A stretch of 64,000 nt of DNA from Mycetocola zhujimingii (lineage in GTDB: Bacteria; Actinomycetota; Actinomycetes; Actinomycetales; Microbacteriaceae). Location of the stretch: contig NZ_CP026949.1 in the NCBI RefSeq assembly GCF_003065425.1, forward strand, positions 2,914,001 to 2,978,000. Reading direction: 5' to 3'. How positions within the stretch are numbered: position 1 is the stretch's first letter; the number at the start of each line of letters is the position of its first letter. Below the pieces are notes generated by a model. It saw only the letters and a list, made by a program, of their open reading frames with translations. It did no database searches and was not told the origin of the DNA. The position numbers and the translations under genes are program-made. This document shows, in pieces, positions 1 through 9,296 of the stretch.

Positions 1-619
1 CGGGACGAATGCGGATCTCGAGTCTGTCGAGCCCGCCGTCGCGTTCGATCGCGGCGACGTCGTCGGCATACGCGGGCGTGAGGGCACGGATGCCCTGGTT
101 GGTCGAGCCGAGCCACGGCCTCACCGGGTCGGGCTGGTCACGCAGGTAAGGACCGTCGATGAGCAGGTCGGTTGCGGCGAGCAGGCGAGAGATATCTGGC
201 CGTGACGCGGCCCACGCGGTGAGCCGGTCGAGCGGATATCCCGTGAAGGTCATGACCGTGAGGCCGGCCGCACGGAAGGCCTCGGCGATCGTCGCGAGCG
301 CGGCGGCCTGGTCGAAGGGTTCGCCGCCGAGAAGCGTGATTCCCTCGACGCCGGCGCCGAGGGCATCCGCCACAAAGCTCTCAGCGAGCTCAGCCGGATT
401 CCCGATCAACCCGCCGCGCTCAGCCCAGAGCTGCGGGTTGAAGCACCCGGGGCAGCGCACGCTGCAGCCCTGGACCCACAGCGCTGAGCGCAGGCCTGGG
501 CCCTCCGCCGCGGTGCTCGGGAGAAACCGCGACCAGCGGAGCGCGTCGGCTGCACGCTCGAGCGGCTCGACCGTGCCGAGCTCGCCCCCGGCTGTCCGGG
601 GCGCGGCGAGCAGGGTCAT
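1..619 (-). CDS. 4Fe-4S single-cluster radical-SAM activase-like protein (partial, runs off window start)
   Basis: The 206 visible residues contain a radical-SAM cysteine motif CSVRCPGC followed by FNPQLW near residues 52-63, then LGGEPFDQ, the glycine-rich motif typical of NrdG/pyruvate-formate-lyase activase-like proteins. The protein should bind a 4Fe-4S cluster and SAM to generate a radical on a partner; the partner is unknown. Its ATG overlaps the stop of the upstream DUF2997 gene (ATGA), so it is translationally coupled to an operon with a Ycf46-like AAA ATPase. There is no anaerobic ribonucleotide reductase gene in view, so a role as NrdG is not supported. The C-terminus lies outside the window. 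Confidence 0.8.
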   Translation of the reverse strand, partial: MTLLAAPRTAGGELGTVEPLERAADALRWSRFLPSTAAEGPGLRSALWVQGCSVRCPGCFNPQLWAERGGLIGNPAELAESFVADALGAGVEGITLLGGEPFDQAAALATIAEAFRAAGLTVMTFTGYPLDRLTAWAASRPDISRLLAATDLLIDGPYLRDQPDPVRPWLGSTNQGIRALTPAYADDVAAIERDGGLDRLEIRIRP

Positions 620-828
620 CTGGCGCCATCCCAGTTGTGCGACGTGCTCTCCTGCTGCGCCGCGGTCTGGGAATACGCTTCGGTGAACGACGACGAGGTC
701 GCCTCGGCGTCGAGCAGGTTCTCGAGCACAGAGATGTAGTCGAGGCATTCCTGGCCGTACATGCCGATGGTTTCGGCGTGCACGGTTCCGTCGGGGCGCA
801 CCTGCACGATGAGCTGCTTGTCGGTCAT
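616..828 (-). CDS. DUF2997 family small protein
   Basis: This 70-residue acidic protein begins MTDKQLIVQVRPDGTVHAET and fits the DUF2997 pattern of short proteins found beside Ycf46-type ATPases and Ycf35/DUF1257 proteins. A GAGGA Shine-Dalgarno sequence lies upstream of the ATG, and the stop overlaps the next gene by four bases. Its function is unknown. By context it is a small partner of the AAA ATPase or substrate of the radical-SAM protein; this is inference only. The frequently associated DUF1257 protein is not seen in the window. Confidence 0.75.
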   Translation of the reverse strand: MTDKQLIVQVRPDGTVHAETIGMYGQECLDYISVLENLLDAEATSSSFTEAYSQTAAQQESTSHNWDGAR

Positions 829-899
829 TCGTGGTCCTCGTTGTCCTGATGGTCAAATGCTGGTGGTGTGATGGGGCGAAACGGATGCCGTCGGCCGGC

Positions 900-2528
900 C
901 TAGAAGTCGACGGTGCGCCCGCCGCGGCGGCTCGACAGTCCGGCACCGACGGAGTCGCCGGCACCGACCAGCGCGTCTTCATCGGCGTCGATGTCTTCGC
1001 TGCCCGTCGCGCGAACGGCGCGGACTTCGGCCCACGCGCGGATCGACTGAACTTCTTCCGCCTGGGTCACGGCGAGCGGGATCATGTTGGTGACGGCTTC
1101 GACGAGGTCATCGACGCTCACCTGGCGGCGCTCGGCGAATGCCTCGTAGAGCGCGACGATCACGGCCTGCTCGATCTCGGCACCCGAGTAGTTCTCGCTC
1201 GCCGCGACGAGTGTGTCGACGGCCTGGGGCCCGAGCGCGGAGAGACCGTTGTGCTCCGTAGCGTTCGACGCGAGCTGGATTCTCCAGATCGCGCGCCGCT
1301 CGACGGCCGTTGGCAGGTCGACGAAGAAGATCTCGTCGAACCGGCCCTTGCGCATGAACTCCGGCGGCAACGAGTCGATGTTGTTCGCCGTGGCGACAAC
1401 GAACACCGGATGCTTCTTCTCCTGCATCCAGGTCAGGAAGTATCCGAAGACGCGCGCTGTCGTGCCCGAGTCACCGCTGCCGGTCGTGTTGGAGAATCCC
1501 TTTTCGATCTCGTCGACCCAGAGGATGCACGGCGAAACAGCCTCGGCGGTTGCGAGTGCATTGCGGAGGTTCTGCTCCGAGGATCCGACCAGACCGGAGA
1601 AGATGCGGCCGATGTCGAGGCGGAGGAGGGGCAGTCCCCACGACGCGGCCATCGCCTTGGCGGTGAGGGATTTTCCACAGCCGGGAACACCGGTGATGAG
1701 TACACCCTTGGGCGACGGCAGCCCGAATTCCTCCGCCTCGGCCAGCCAGGATCCGTTGCGCCGGGAAAGCCAGCGCTTGAGGTTGTTGAGCCCGCCAACG
1801 CTGTCGAGGTCGAGCGCCTTCGTGACGAAATCGAGCAGGCCTGACTTGCTGACGATCTGGCGCTTCTCGTCGAGCACAACGGTGATATCACTCGAGGTGA
1901 GGTGCCCGTCGTTGACCATGGCACGGGCGAACGCGTTCTCCGCCTCGCTCATGGTCAGGCCGCGGGCCGCCTGGACGAGACTCTCCAGGGTCTTGGCGTC
2001 GGCCTCCACGCGGATCCTGCCGCCACCCGATGTGTTGTTCTCGATCATCGCGTCGAGCATCGCGGCCAGCTCTGTGGTGTTCGGCAGCGGGAACTCGAGG
2101 AGGTGTGACAGCTTGTCCAGTTCCGGGGGGATGGCGCGGACCGGCGCCGTCACGATCAACGCGCGCGCGGCATCCGCGTGTCGCAGTTCGAGGACGGTCT
2201 CGCGCACCTTGCGCACGATGACAGGGTCTCCCGGGCGCTGCTCGGAGCCGAAGTAGGCGTGCAGGTCGCAGAACACGAAGACCGCGTTCTCGGGGATGGT
2301 GATGATGTGGTCGAGCGCTCGGGAGGGCGTTGTCGTGTTGTTGACTCCCTTGCCATCTGGTCCGATCAGTCCCGTTGCGCTGGTCCAGGTCCAGACCTCG
2401 CGAGGTCGCCGGAGGGCCTGGGCGGCGCGCGTGATCTCCTCGAGGGCGCGCACTTCCTCGCTCGTTTCGATGTACAGAAGCGGCAGGCGTGCTTTGAATG
2501 CCTGGTCGAGGGTATCGGCGAAACTCAT
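900..2528 (-). CDS. Ycf46-like AAA ATPase
   Basis: The protein has 542 residues. The first ~240 form a degenerate N-terminal ATPase-like region (LLYIETSEE near the start, [10 protein letters not shown] near 85-93), as in Ycf46-type ATPases. The AAA core follows: Walker A GVPGCGKS at 280-287, Walker B ILWVDE at 335-340, sensor-1 VVATANN near 377-383 and arginine finger region RKGRFDE at 393-399, then the C-terminal helical subdomain. It is expected to be a cytoplasmic hexameric remodeller. The ATG overlaps the stop of the upstream membrane-protein gene (ATGA) and the DUF2997 gene follows 71 bp later. The function of such clusters is unsettled. Confidence 0.85.
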   Translation of the reverse strand: MSFADTLDQAFKARLPLLYIETSEEVRALEEITRAAQALRRPREVWTWTSATGLIGPDGKGVNNTTTPSRALDHIITIPENAVFVFCDLHAYFGSEQRPGDPVIVRKVRETVLELRHADAARALIVTAPVRAIPPELDKLSHLLEFPLPNTTELAAMLDAMIENNTSGGGRIRVEADAKTLESLVQAARGLTMSEAENAFARAMVNDGHLTSSDITVVLDEKRQIVSKSGLLDFVTKALDLDSVGGLNNLKRWLSRRNGSWLAEAEEFGLPSPKGVLITGVPGCGKSLTAKAMAASWGLPLLRLDIGRIFSGLVGSSEQNLRNALATAEAVSPCILWVDEIEKGFSNTTGSGDSGTTARVFGYFLTWMQEKKHPVFVVATANNIDSLPPEFMRKGRFDEIFFVDLPTAVERRAIWRIQLASNATEHNGLSALGPQAVDTLVAASENYSGAEIEQAVIVALYEAFAERRQVSVDDLVEAVTNMIPLAVTQAEEVQSIRAWAEVRAVRATGSEDIDADEDALVGAGDSVGAGLSSRRGGRTVDF

Positions 2529-3424
2529 GGCGTTCCTCTCGTGGAGCGTGCGGATGTCGTCGGCGGCGAGGTTGCGTCACTGCCGAACGTGGCCGGATCT
2601 GTCGGGTCTGTCGGTGCTGGTCTCGTCGGAGAAATGGGATCAGGGCTCGGCTCACGCGGAGCATCGGCCAGCTCATCGATGTCGACCGACCAGACACCTC
2701 GGTCGATGTCCGATTCGATAGTGATGAAGACGGAGTCTGTTGGGTCCCACGACACCCGTTGATCCACGTCGCCGGAGTCGATGATGGGTTGCTCACTCTC
2801 ACCGTCGGCGGTCTGGATCGTGACGAAGAAGGTCCCGTCGCCCGAGTGGGTGAACAGTGCGCTGACGGCATCGCCGCGGTACAGGAGAAGTCCGTTACCG
2901 CTGCCTGTCGAATACCCCGTGGTCATTTCGTGTACCTCAGCGCGAGCCATGGTGAAGCTCCAGTCGCCCTCGGCGCGCACCCACAATTCGAGGTCTGCGT
3001 CGGGAGGAATCACGTAGGTGTCTGAGCCCGGCTCATACATGTAGGCGATGTTGTCGGGGTAACCCCGGTCGTCCGCGGGTCTGCCGAGATCTTCCGGGCG
3101 CGTGCGGTAGAGGTCGACGTTCTCCCCATCGACCAGGTTCACCAGGTATGGCTGCCCGTCGTGCTCCTCGAGCGGGATACTGATGAGCCCGCTGCCGGTG
3201 CCGGAATAGACGTCGCCGTCGGCGGTAAGGATCGCCGGCTCTTCCTGCTCCCACGGTCGGTCGGCGTCGAGGGCCCCGAATCCGTCGTCACCGATACCCA
3301 CATTGTCGAACGCGCTGAGCGAACCGATCAAGAGGGCGATGGTGCCCACCAGCCACACGCCCACCGAGAAGGAGCTGATGCGCTTGCTCGCGGGCTTCGA
3401 CACTGTGATGTCGCTCAGACTCAC
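2525..3424 (-). CDS. Membrane-anchored hypothetical protein upstream of AAA ATPase
   Basis: I do not recognise a family in these 299 residues. A short cytoplasmic N-terminus is followed by one transmembrane helix (about residues 19-38). The acidic extracytoplasmic part has beta-rich stretches such as ELWVRAEGDWSFTM, resembling a jelly-roll-like module, and the last ~45 residues are a disordered Pro/Ser/Thr/Asp tail. The start is GTG with GGGAGG upstream. The end overlaps the AAA ATPase start by four bases, so it is the first gene of that operon and may tether or report to the ATPase. Confidence 0.7.
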   Translation of the reverse strand: MSLSDITVSKPASKRISSFSVGVWLVGTIALLIGSLSAFDNVGIGDDGFGALDADRPWEQEEPAILTADGDVYSGTGSGLISIPLEEHDGQPYLVNLVDGENVDLYRTRPEDLGRPADDRGYPDNIAYMYEPGSDTYVIPPDADLELWVRAEGDWSFTMARAEVHEMTTGYSTGSGNGLLLYRGDAVSALFTHSGDGTFFVTIQTADGESEQPIIDSGDVDQRVSWDPTDSVFITIESDIDRGVWSVDIDELADAPREPSPDPISPTRPAPTDPTDPATFGSDATSPPTTSARSTRGTP

Positions 3425-3527
3425 GATGCGTATCCCTCCCGGTGTTGCGGCACGACGAACCCAGACTAGTGGGCGGGCGCGGTGTTTCGCGGGAGTATCG
3501 ATGGGCAGAGCTGCCCATCATCGGAGG

Positions 3528-4295
3528 TCAGTCGACGGGCAGCAGGGTGGCGCGTTTGGGCTCTCGTCCGTCGCCGGACGACCGCCCGGTCACGCGGCGC
3601 CCGATCCAGGGCAGGACGAACTCCCGGTAGTACGCTGCGGTGTTGCGCGAGCGGGGACCCGAGGCCGCTGCCGCGACCTCGTCGACGCCCCACTCCGGCG
3701 GAACAGGGACGCCGAGGGCGGTGAGTACGTTGGATGCGACCCGGGCGTGGCCGAGTGCGTTCAGGTGAAGCTTGTCTGGTGACCAGTAACGGATGTCGGT
3801 GAGCGTTTCATCCGCCCAGTTGTTGACGATCGTAACGCGAGGGTCCTTGAGTGCCGCGAAAACGGCATCCGCCAGCTGGTCACCGCGCTTCTGCATGAGA
3901 CCGCCCATCGGGAGGTGACGGGACGGGTTCGCGCCGGCGAGGACCACGATCGAGAGGTCGGGCTCCTCGAGGGCGCGGTTGACGAGCTTGACCGTCTCGT
4001 CAACGACCCAGTTGATGGCGACGCGCGGCCGCATGATGTCGTTGCCGCCGCCGTTGAAGCTGATCAGGTCGGGCTTGAGGGCGAGGGCCGGTTCGAGTTG
4101 CTCGGCGATGATCGGGCCCAGTTTGCGTCCGCGGATCGCGAGATTGGCGTATCCGATCGGTTCGTGTGCCGCGGCCTGCAGCCCGAGCGCGACGAAGTCG
4201 GCCCAGCCCCGCACGCGACCGTCGGGGAGTTCATCGCCGACACCCTCGGTGAAGCTGTCGCCCAGGGCGACGTAACGGAAGTATCGTGCGGTCAT
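3528..4295 (-). CDS. SGNH/GDSL hydrolase family protein
   Basis: The 255-residue protein opens with YVALGDSFTEGVGD (block I, nucleophile Ser), has NLAIRGRKL (block II) and FNGGGNDIMRP (block III), and ends with DKLHLNALGH carrying the catalytic Asp-His pair. This identifies an SGNH-fold esterase or lipase. No signal peptide is visible, so it should be cytoplasmic. The start was chosen at MTARYF because GGAG lies 7 bp upstream and the family fold begins at once; the reading frame continues open further upstream but without homology. The substrate is unknown. It is a monocistronic minus-strand gene. Confidence 0.88.
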   Translation of the reverse strand: MTARYFRYVALGDSFTEGVGDELPDGRVRGWADFVALGLQAAAHEPIGYANLAIRGRKLGPIIAEQLEPALALKPDLISFNGGGNDIMRPRVAINWVVDETVKLVNRALEEPDLSIVVLAGANPSRHLPMGGLMQKRGDQLADAVFAALKDPRVTIVNNWADETLTDIRYWSPDKLHLNALGHARVASNVLTALGVPVPPEWGVDEVAAAASGPRSRNTAAYYREFVLPWIGRRVTGRSSGDGREPKRATLLPVD

Positions 4296-4449
4296 TAAGT
4301 CACTCCGAACGGATGCCGTTCGCACCGGGTGTGCGGACGGACCCTTTCCATTATCACCGCCGTCGTGGTGGGCTCCAGAGGCGCACGCCATGCCGGGGCG
4401 CTGGGCCGGTGCTGGGTGGGTGCGGATCAGCCCCGGTTTGCGGGATGAA

Positions 4450-5133
4450 TCAGCCCTCATTCGCGAGGCGGGCGAGCTCGGGTCCGAGCCCGATGTCGAC
4501 GACCTCGATGCGGCCCGCGTAGCCAGCAGCCGGCGGAATCAGCAGCCCGGTCTTGCACGCTCCGAACGTGACGGTCAGGTCGGCGTGCAGCACCGTCGGG
4601 TCAGGCACCGTGCCGTCATCGGGGTGCACACCGCTCGGCAGGTCCACGGCCACCACGACGGGAGGACGTTTGCCCGCCAGTACCGGCAGGATCGCGGCGA
4701 CGATCTCCCTGGCCCGCCCGCGCAGCGCGGGGCTGTCGCTCGTTCCTGTGCCGAGGATGCCATCGACCACCACGTCGGATTTTTTGGCGACGGATGTCAC
4801 GGCATCCGTGTCGATGTCGGCCGACAGCATCCGCGCGCCCGCGTCGAGAACCGCCGCGCGGCCTTCGTCGTGCATCCGATCGGCGGTGGGCAGGACGGTG
4901 ACGTCGACCCCGGCCGCAGCGAGTTCGGCACCGGCGAAGAGGGCATCGCCGCCGTTGTTGCCCGGGCCGACGAGCAGGAGGACTCGCCCGGGGTGATCGG
5001 GAGGAAGGAGCAGCCACAGTTCACGGGCGAGCGCGGCGGCGGCCCGCTGCATTAGTGGCTCGCCAGCGGCGAGGAGTGGAGCTTCGGCCGCCCTGATCTG
5101 CGCGGCGGAATACGCGGCAGGCGCAGCGCTCAC
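4450..5133 (-). CDS. nnrE: NAD(P)H-hydrate epimerase, YjeF N-terminal domain only
   Basis: The 227 residues match the YjeF_N fold: AAQIRAAEAPL at the start, LLLVGPGNNGGDALFAG (nucleotide-binding loop), DVVVDGILGTG and VAVDLPSGVHPDDG. The enzyme epimerises damaged R- and S-NAD(P)HX so that the dehydratase can repair it. The ADP-dependent dehydratase domain normally fused in bacteria is absent, so the partner must be elsewhere. The GTG start overlaps the stop of the UBP zinc-finger gene (GTGA), so the two are co-translated. Confidence 0.88.
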   Translation of the reverse strand: MSAAPAAYSAAQIRAAEAPLLAAGEPLMQRAAAALARELWLLLPPDHPGRVLLLVGPGNNGGDALFAGAELAAAGVDVTVLPTADRMHDEGRAAVLDAGARMLSADIDTDAVTSVAKKSDVVVDGILGTGTSDSPALRGRAREIVAAILPVLAGKRPPVVVAVDLPSGVHPDDGTVPDPTVLHADLTVTFGACKTGLLIPPAAGYAGRIEVVDIGLGPELARLANEG

Positions 5134-5486
5134 CGCTCGGCACCGAGCAGTTCACGCCAGTTCGGGGGAACCAGCGACGCGGGCCCAGGCACCGGCTGCT
5201 CGACGGGATGGCTCGTGGGTTCGGCGAGCGCCGGACCGCGCACATACGTCTCGTCGGCGTAGCTCCAGAACCAGTCCTCGCCGGGTTCGAAACTCTGGAT
5301 GATGGGATGCCCGGTCTCGGCGTAGTGCGCCGTCGCGTGCTTCGCGAGGGAGTCGTCACAGCATCCGATGTGGCCACACTCCGCGCAGCGTCGAAGGTGC
5401 AACCACCAGCCGCCGTTCGCTTCGCAGTCCACGCACCCCGTCGTGGTCGGCGCTGCCTCTGGGTTGATTCCGTCAGTGTCGGTCAT
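5130..5486 (-). CDS. UBP-type zinc finger domain protein
   Basis: The 118-residue protein carries a UBP zinc finger: CVDC at 18-21, then LRRCAECGHIGCCD and a HATAHYAETGHPIIQSFEPG segment with the conserved ligand Cys and His residues. Actinobacterial stand-alone UBP fingers are small cytoplasmic proteins of unknown role, and bacteria of this kind lack classical ubiquitin. GGGAGG lies upstream of the ATG. The gene is the first of a two-gene unit with nnrE, overlapping it by four bases. Confidence 0.85.
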   Translation of the reverse strand: MTDTDGINPEAAPTTTGCVDCEANGGWWLHLRRCAECGHIGCCDDSLAKHATAHYAETGHPIIQSFEPGEDWFWSYADETYVRGPALAEPTSHPVEQPVPGPASLVPPNWRELLGAER

Positions 5487-5593
5487 GGCGTGTCACCTCC
5501 CGCTCGGATGGAGCCTACTCCGCGGGCCCCGGCGACGGAACTGTGCCGGGCGCTGTAACCGTGCTGGCCGGGCGACCGGCGCTGCGACCGGCC

Positions 5594-6442
5594 CTACAGC
5601 CGAGCGAACCGGGCCCGCGCGAAGCAGTACACACCGTAGGCGATGAGGCCCAGCGCGACGACGGTCAGGATCACCGGTCCGAGCGGAAGCTCGGCCAGGG
5701 ACTTGAGGGCGCCGTCCAGACCTGTCGCTTCACTGGCATCCGCGGTGAATCCGGCAACACAGAACAGGATGCCGACAACCGCGATAGCGATGCCCTTCGC
5801 GATGTAGCCGGTCTGGCCAAGCACGGTAACCGTTCGACCGGTCTTGCCCGCCGGGGCGGTGATGTCCTCGAGGAATTTCTTGCGGGCGCCCTTCACGACG
5901 AAGTACACGCCGACGGCGAGAACGCCGAGCCCGAGCAACACCACGACGAACACGCCGCCCGGAGACGCCAGGAGCGTCGCGGTGAGGCCCTGCGTCTGAC
6001 CTGAACTGCTGCTGCCGCCTCCGACGGCGACGCTGAATGCCGAGAAGCCGATGGCGAGGTACGCGATCGCCTTGCCGCCTTCCTTCGCGCGCTCCGCCCA
6101 GGCATCCTTGTCGCTGCCACGCACCAGCACAGTTTCAAGCACCTGGAACAACCCCAGTGCCCAGAGGCCGATTGTCACGGTCCAGAGCAGGAACGTACCG
6201 CCAGGAGACGCCGCCAGTCCGCTGAGCGCGCCGCCCTGGTCTGCCTCGCCGCCAGAACCAAACGCGACACTCAGGGCGATGCCGCCGATGAGGATGTGCA
6301 GGAGGCCGTTGACCGCAAAGCCGCCGCGGGCCATCAGCTGGAAGGCGTGGTTGTCCTGCAGCCGGGATGCAGCTGAGCGTGCCGATCCGGACGAATGGCC
6401 GGTCGATGAGGCGGAGGACGATGAGGCTGCGCGAGAAGACAT
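5594..6442 (-). CDS. DUF1206 family membrane protein
   Basis: The 282-residue integral membrane protein has a Ser/Ala-rich N-terminus and then three homologous units of two helices each, with repeated signatures ARGGFAVNGLLHILIGGIAL, GGKAIAYLAIGFSAF and GQTGYIAKGIAIAVVGILF. This three-unit arrangement defines DUF1206. The function is unknown. The ATG at 6442 was chosen because the upstream in-frame sequence has no homology and an AGGGTG element precedes this codon. It appears monocistronic. Confidence 0.86.
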   Translation of the reverse strand: MSSRAASSSSASSTGHSSGSARSAASRLQDNHAFQLMARGGFAVNGLLHILIGGIALSVAFGSGGEADQGGALSGLAASPGGTFLLWTVTIGLWALGLFQVLETVLVRGSDKDAWAERAKEGGKAIAYLAIGFSAFSVAVGGGSSSSGQTQGLTATLLASPGGVFVVVLLGLGVLAVGVYFVVKGARKKFLEDITAPAGKTGRTVTVLGQTGYIAKGIAIAVVGILFCVAGFTADASEATGLDGALKSLAELPLGPVILTVVALGLIAYGVYCFARARFARL

Positions 6443-6523
6443 GGCTTTCACCCTAGAGGTGAGCGACGCATCGGCCACAAAATAGCGACCCCCTTGCACT
6501 CAGGGCCGCCAGTCTCTAATGCG

Positions 6524-7306
6524 TCAGCTCGCGGTGAGGAATGCCAGCGCCGCGCTGCGGAAATCCTTCGACGTCGGTGCGTTGAAGTGGTTCCTGTCGG
6601 GGATCTCGAAGAAGGTGCCGTTCGGTGCCGACGCCGCGAGGGTACGGGACTTCTCGAGAATCGCATCCTCGCTGCCCGTCGCGAACAGTACCGGCTGCTG
6701 CGGCGGGTTCTCGGGGTCGGGCTGCGCTCCGCCCCTCATCCCCTCGACGAGCGAGATCAGGGCCTCGAGATCGTTGCCACGGATGCCGCTTGCCATCGAC
6801 ACGTACGCTGCCGTGAGCTTGTCGGTCGGTGCGGCACCGGTCTCGAGGCATTCGCGGGCCTCGTCGATGCGGAACCGGGTGAGCGGGTCACCGTCAGGGA
6901 TCCCGCCGAGCACAGCGCGGGTGATCCGGTGCGGAAGGTCGAGGCTGGCCTGCCAGCCCACCCGTGCGCCGAGCGAATAGCCGACAAAGAGTGCTTCATC
7001 GATGAGGAAGGTATCGAGGACATCGAGCAGATCATCGACGAGCAGGGGCATCGAGTACGCCTCGGGCGAGTGCGGTTTACTGCTCGCACCGTGCCCGCGC
7101 TGGTCGATCGCGAGCACGCGGAATCCGGCACGACCGAGCACGCGGGTCCACCCGGCCTGGTGCCAGTTGAGCAGTCCCCCCGAGGCGAAGCCGTGCACAA
7201 GAACAACGGGCTGCCCAGCGGGGTCGCCGAACTCATAGGTTGCGATCCGGATGTTGTCCCTGGCGAGAACGAAGCGGGGGTCCGGCGATTCGGGCAGCAA
7301 GGGCAT
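6524..7306 (-). CDS. Alpha/beta fold hydrolase
   Basis: The 260-residue protein has the alpha/beta-hydrolase order: oxyanion loop VVLVHGFASGG, AIDQRGHGASSKP, nucleophile elbow FVGYSLGARVG (Ser), a late acid in FATGSEDAI and a C-terminal IPDRNHFNAP with the catalytic His. No signal peptide is present, so it is cytoplasmic. The start at MPLLPES follows GGGAG and matches family length. The neighbour YihY gene lies 41 bp upstream on the same strand but is functionally unrelated. The substrate cannot be told from sequence. Confidence 0.87.
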   Translation of the reverse strand: MPLLPESPDPRFVLARDNIRIATYEFGDPAGQPVVLVHGFASGGLLNWHQAGWTRVLGRAGFRVLAIDQRGHGASSKPHSPEAYSMPLLVDDLLDVLDTFLIDEALFVGYSLGARVGWQASLDLPHRITRAVLGGIPDGDPLTRFRIDEARECLETGAAPTDKLTAAYVSMASGIRGNDLEALISLVEGMRGGAQPDPENPPQQPVLFATGSEDAILEKSRTLAASAPNGTFFEIPDRNHFNAPTSKDFRSAALAFLTAS

Positions 7307-7346
7307 GCTCCCATTATCGCCGGACCCCCGGTTGGTTCCTTGGATG

Positions 7347-8465
7347 TCAGCTGCTGCGGTCACTCCGCGACGGCGACTCAGGAGTGGACTGCGACTCGCC
7401 TTCGGTCTCACGCAGCTTGCGGCCGCGCTCGATGTCGTCTTTTTCCTTGTCGAGCTTCTTCTCGCTCGCCTTGGTGTCGCGCGGAGGAAGCTGCAGGGAA
7501 TCCTCGGCCTCGATTCCGCCCTGGAGCTGGCGGCCCCGTTCCATTTCGGCATCGAACTCTGCACCGAACAGCAGCGACAGGTTCATCAACCAGAGCCAGA
7601 GCAGCATGATGATGACGCCGGCGATGCTGCCGTAGGTGGCCTGGTAGTTCGAGAAGTTCGACACGTAGAAGAAGAAGCCGACGGTTGCGATCGCCATGAC
7701 GAGCAGGGCAATGAACGCACCGAGGGTCATCCACTTGAACTTCGGCTGCTTCACGTTGGGCGTGCCGTAGTAGAGGACGGCGACCATGATGATCGCGAGA
7801 ATCGCGATTACGGGCCACTTGGCAATGTTCCACACGGTCACCGCAACGTCGCCGAGCCCGATCACATCGCCAATCGCCTTGGCGATCGGACCGGAGATGA
7901 TCAGCAGGAGGATGATCACAACCGCGATCAGGAGAAGCACGACGGTGATGAGCAGGATCACGGGGCGCAGCTTCCAGAACGGCCGACCCTCGTCGACTTC
8001 GTAGACCTGGTTCATTGCCTGACTGAAGGCATTGACGTAACCCGAGGCCGACCAGATCGCACCGAGGAGACCGATGACGAGAGCGAGCCCGGCGCCCGGT
8101 GCACTCGCGAGTTGCTCGATCGGTCCGCGCAGGGTCTCGGCGGTCGACTCGGATCCGGCGGTCTCGATGATCTGCAACAGCAGCTTGGTGGTTTCGCCCG
8201 CCTCACCGAACAGGCCGATCAGAGAGATCAGCGCGAGCAGCGCGGGGAAGATCGCCAGAACGGCGTAGTAGGTCAGCGCGGCGGCGAGGGTGGTGCACTT
8301 GTCACGCCCGAACTCGCGGATGGTTCGCTTGAACACGTATCCCCACGACGGCTTCTTCACGTCGCTGGGGTCGTCTGGCTTGCGGGAGTCGTTCGGGTCT
8401 GGAGCGTTCTGCTCCTTCGCGACGCTGTCCTCGCGGCCCTTGCTCGGGTTCTGTTCGGTACTCAT
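7347..8465 (-). CDS. YihY/BrkB family inner-membrane protein
   Basis: The 372 residues include a charged N-terminal ~45-residue tail, the family signature DKCTTLAAALTYYAVLAIFPALLAL, six predicted membrane helices and the conserved WLWLMNLSLLFGAEFDAEMER near the end. A long charged tail rich in Lys, Glu and Ser follows. YihY/BrkB proteins were once called ribonuclease BN; this assignment is obsolete and the function is unknown. AAGGGG lies upstream of the ATG. Confidence 0.9.
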   Translation of the reverse strand: MSTEQNPSKGREDSVAKEQNAPDPNDSRKPDDPSDVKKPSWGYVFKRTIREFGRDKCTTLAAALTYYAVLAIFPALLALISLIGLFGEAGETTKLLLQIIETAGSESTAETLRGPIEQLASAPGAGLALVIGLLGAIWSASGYVNAFSQAMNQVYEVDEGRPFWKLRPVILLITVVLLLIAVVIILLLIISGPIAKAIGDVIGLGDVAVTVWNIAKWPVIAILAIIMVAVLYYGTPNVKQPKFKWMTLGAFIALLVMAIATVGFFFYVSNFSNYQATYGSIAGVIIMLLWLWLMNLSLLFGAEFDAEMERGRQLQGGIEAEDSLQLPPRDTKASEKKLDKEKDDIERGRKLRETEGESQSTPESPSRSDRSS

Positions 8466-8576
8466 TGGTTGCCCCTTCGAATCGGCCGCTCACACGGTCG
8501 GTATTCAAGATTGGCCGAGCAACCCCCCTGAGGCCAGAGGGTCGACGGATGCCGTCGGCAAAGTTATAGTGGCCGG

Positions 8577-9296
8577 TTACCGCCCGCGTGGATCGCGGGC
8601 ATCACCCTGCCGCTCCCCCGAGACCGCCGCCACGAGTCGGTCGAGCGTCAGTCCCCAGTTCTCTTCAACACCGGACTCGGCCCAGGCCCGCGCTTGCTGG
8701 GCGGTGAGATGGTCGGGCAACGCGAGGGAAAAGACCATGTCTGTCGCGGCATCCGTTCTCCTGTCCGTTCTCCTGTCCGCTCCCAAGGCGACACCACTGT
8801 CAGCCGCGCTGGCAACCGCTCTGTCAGCCTCGCTCGCAACGGCGTTGTCGGGGGCGTTGTCGGGAGCGGTGTCAACGGCACTGTCTGCGCTGCTTTCTCC
8901 CCGGTCGCCCGCGCTCTGGCCGACGTCCGCGGCATCCGTCTCATCAGCGTCACCGAGGATGACCGTGACGAGAGGGACGTCTCCCAGTTGGCTCATCGTG
9001 ATTTCGGGCCAGCCGCCAACGGCACCCCACGAGAACACGAGCCTGTCGACCGGCGAGATCTCGCGGTAGATTCCGCCGGTCACATATTTCGTGAACTCAT
9101 CGACGACCATCTGCTGCCGCCAGGCGCCACCCACTCGAAGGTCGACGTCGATGGGTTCCGCGGGCATCGGAGCCGCGTCGTTATAGAACCAGTCGAGGTG
9201 AGCAGGGTCTGTCCAGGCCCGGAATACCGCTGTGCGCGGGGCGTCGAGGCGGCAGACCAGCGTGAATCCCCGGTGCAGTTCGTATGTTGCGATCAT
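8577..9296 (-). CDS. SRPBCC (AHSA1-like) protein with a ~70-residue low-complexity insertion
   Basis: Residues 1-115 and 188-239 of this 239-residue protein form an AHSA1/CalC-type SRPBCC fold (LDAPRTAVFRAWTDPAHL at the start, VDLRVGGAWR, then MVFSLALPDHLT and the terminal helix EENWGLTLDRL). Residues 116-187 interrupt the last strands with an Asp/Ala/Ser-rich stretch of degenerate repeats (AVDTAPDNAPDNAVAS, GADRRTDRRTDAATD). The DNA there is also repetitive. AAGGAG precedes the chosen ATG. The protein likely binds a small hydrophobic ligand. The divergent ArsR/SRPBCC operon starts 174 bp away. Confidence 0.82.
   Translation of the reverse strand: MIATYELHRGFTLVCRLDAPRTAVFRAWTDPAHLDWFYNDAAPMPAEPIDVDLRVGGAWRQQMVVDEFTKYVTGGIYREISPVDRLVFSWGAVGGWPEITMSQLGDVPLVTVILGDADETDAADVGQSAGDRGESSADSAVDTAPDNAPDNAVASEADRAVASAADSGVALGADRRTDRRTDAATDMVFSLALPDHLTAQQARAWAESGVEENWGLTLDRLVAAVSGERQGDARDPRGR

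Noticed and set aside
1-619. Anaerobic ribonucleotide reductase activase (NrdG)
   Set aside because: The radical-SAM motif fits, but there is no NrdD gene beside it and the operon partner is a Ycf46-like ATPase.
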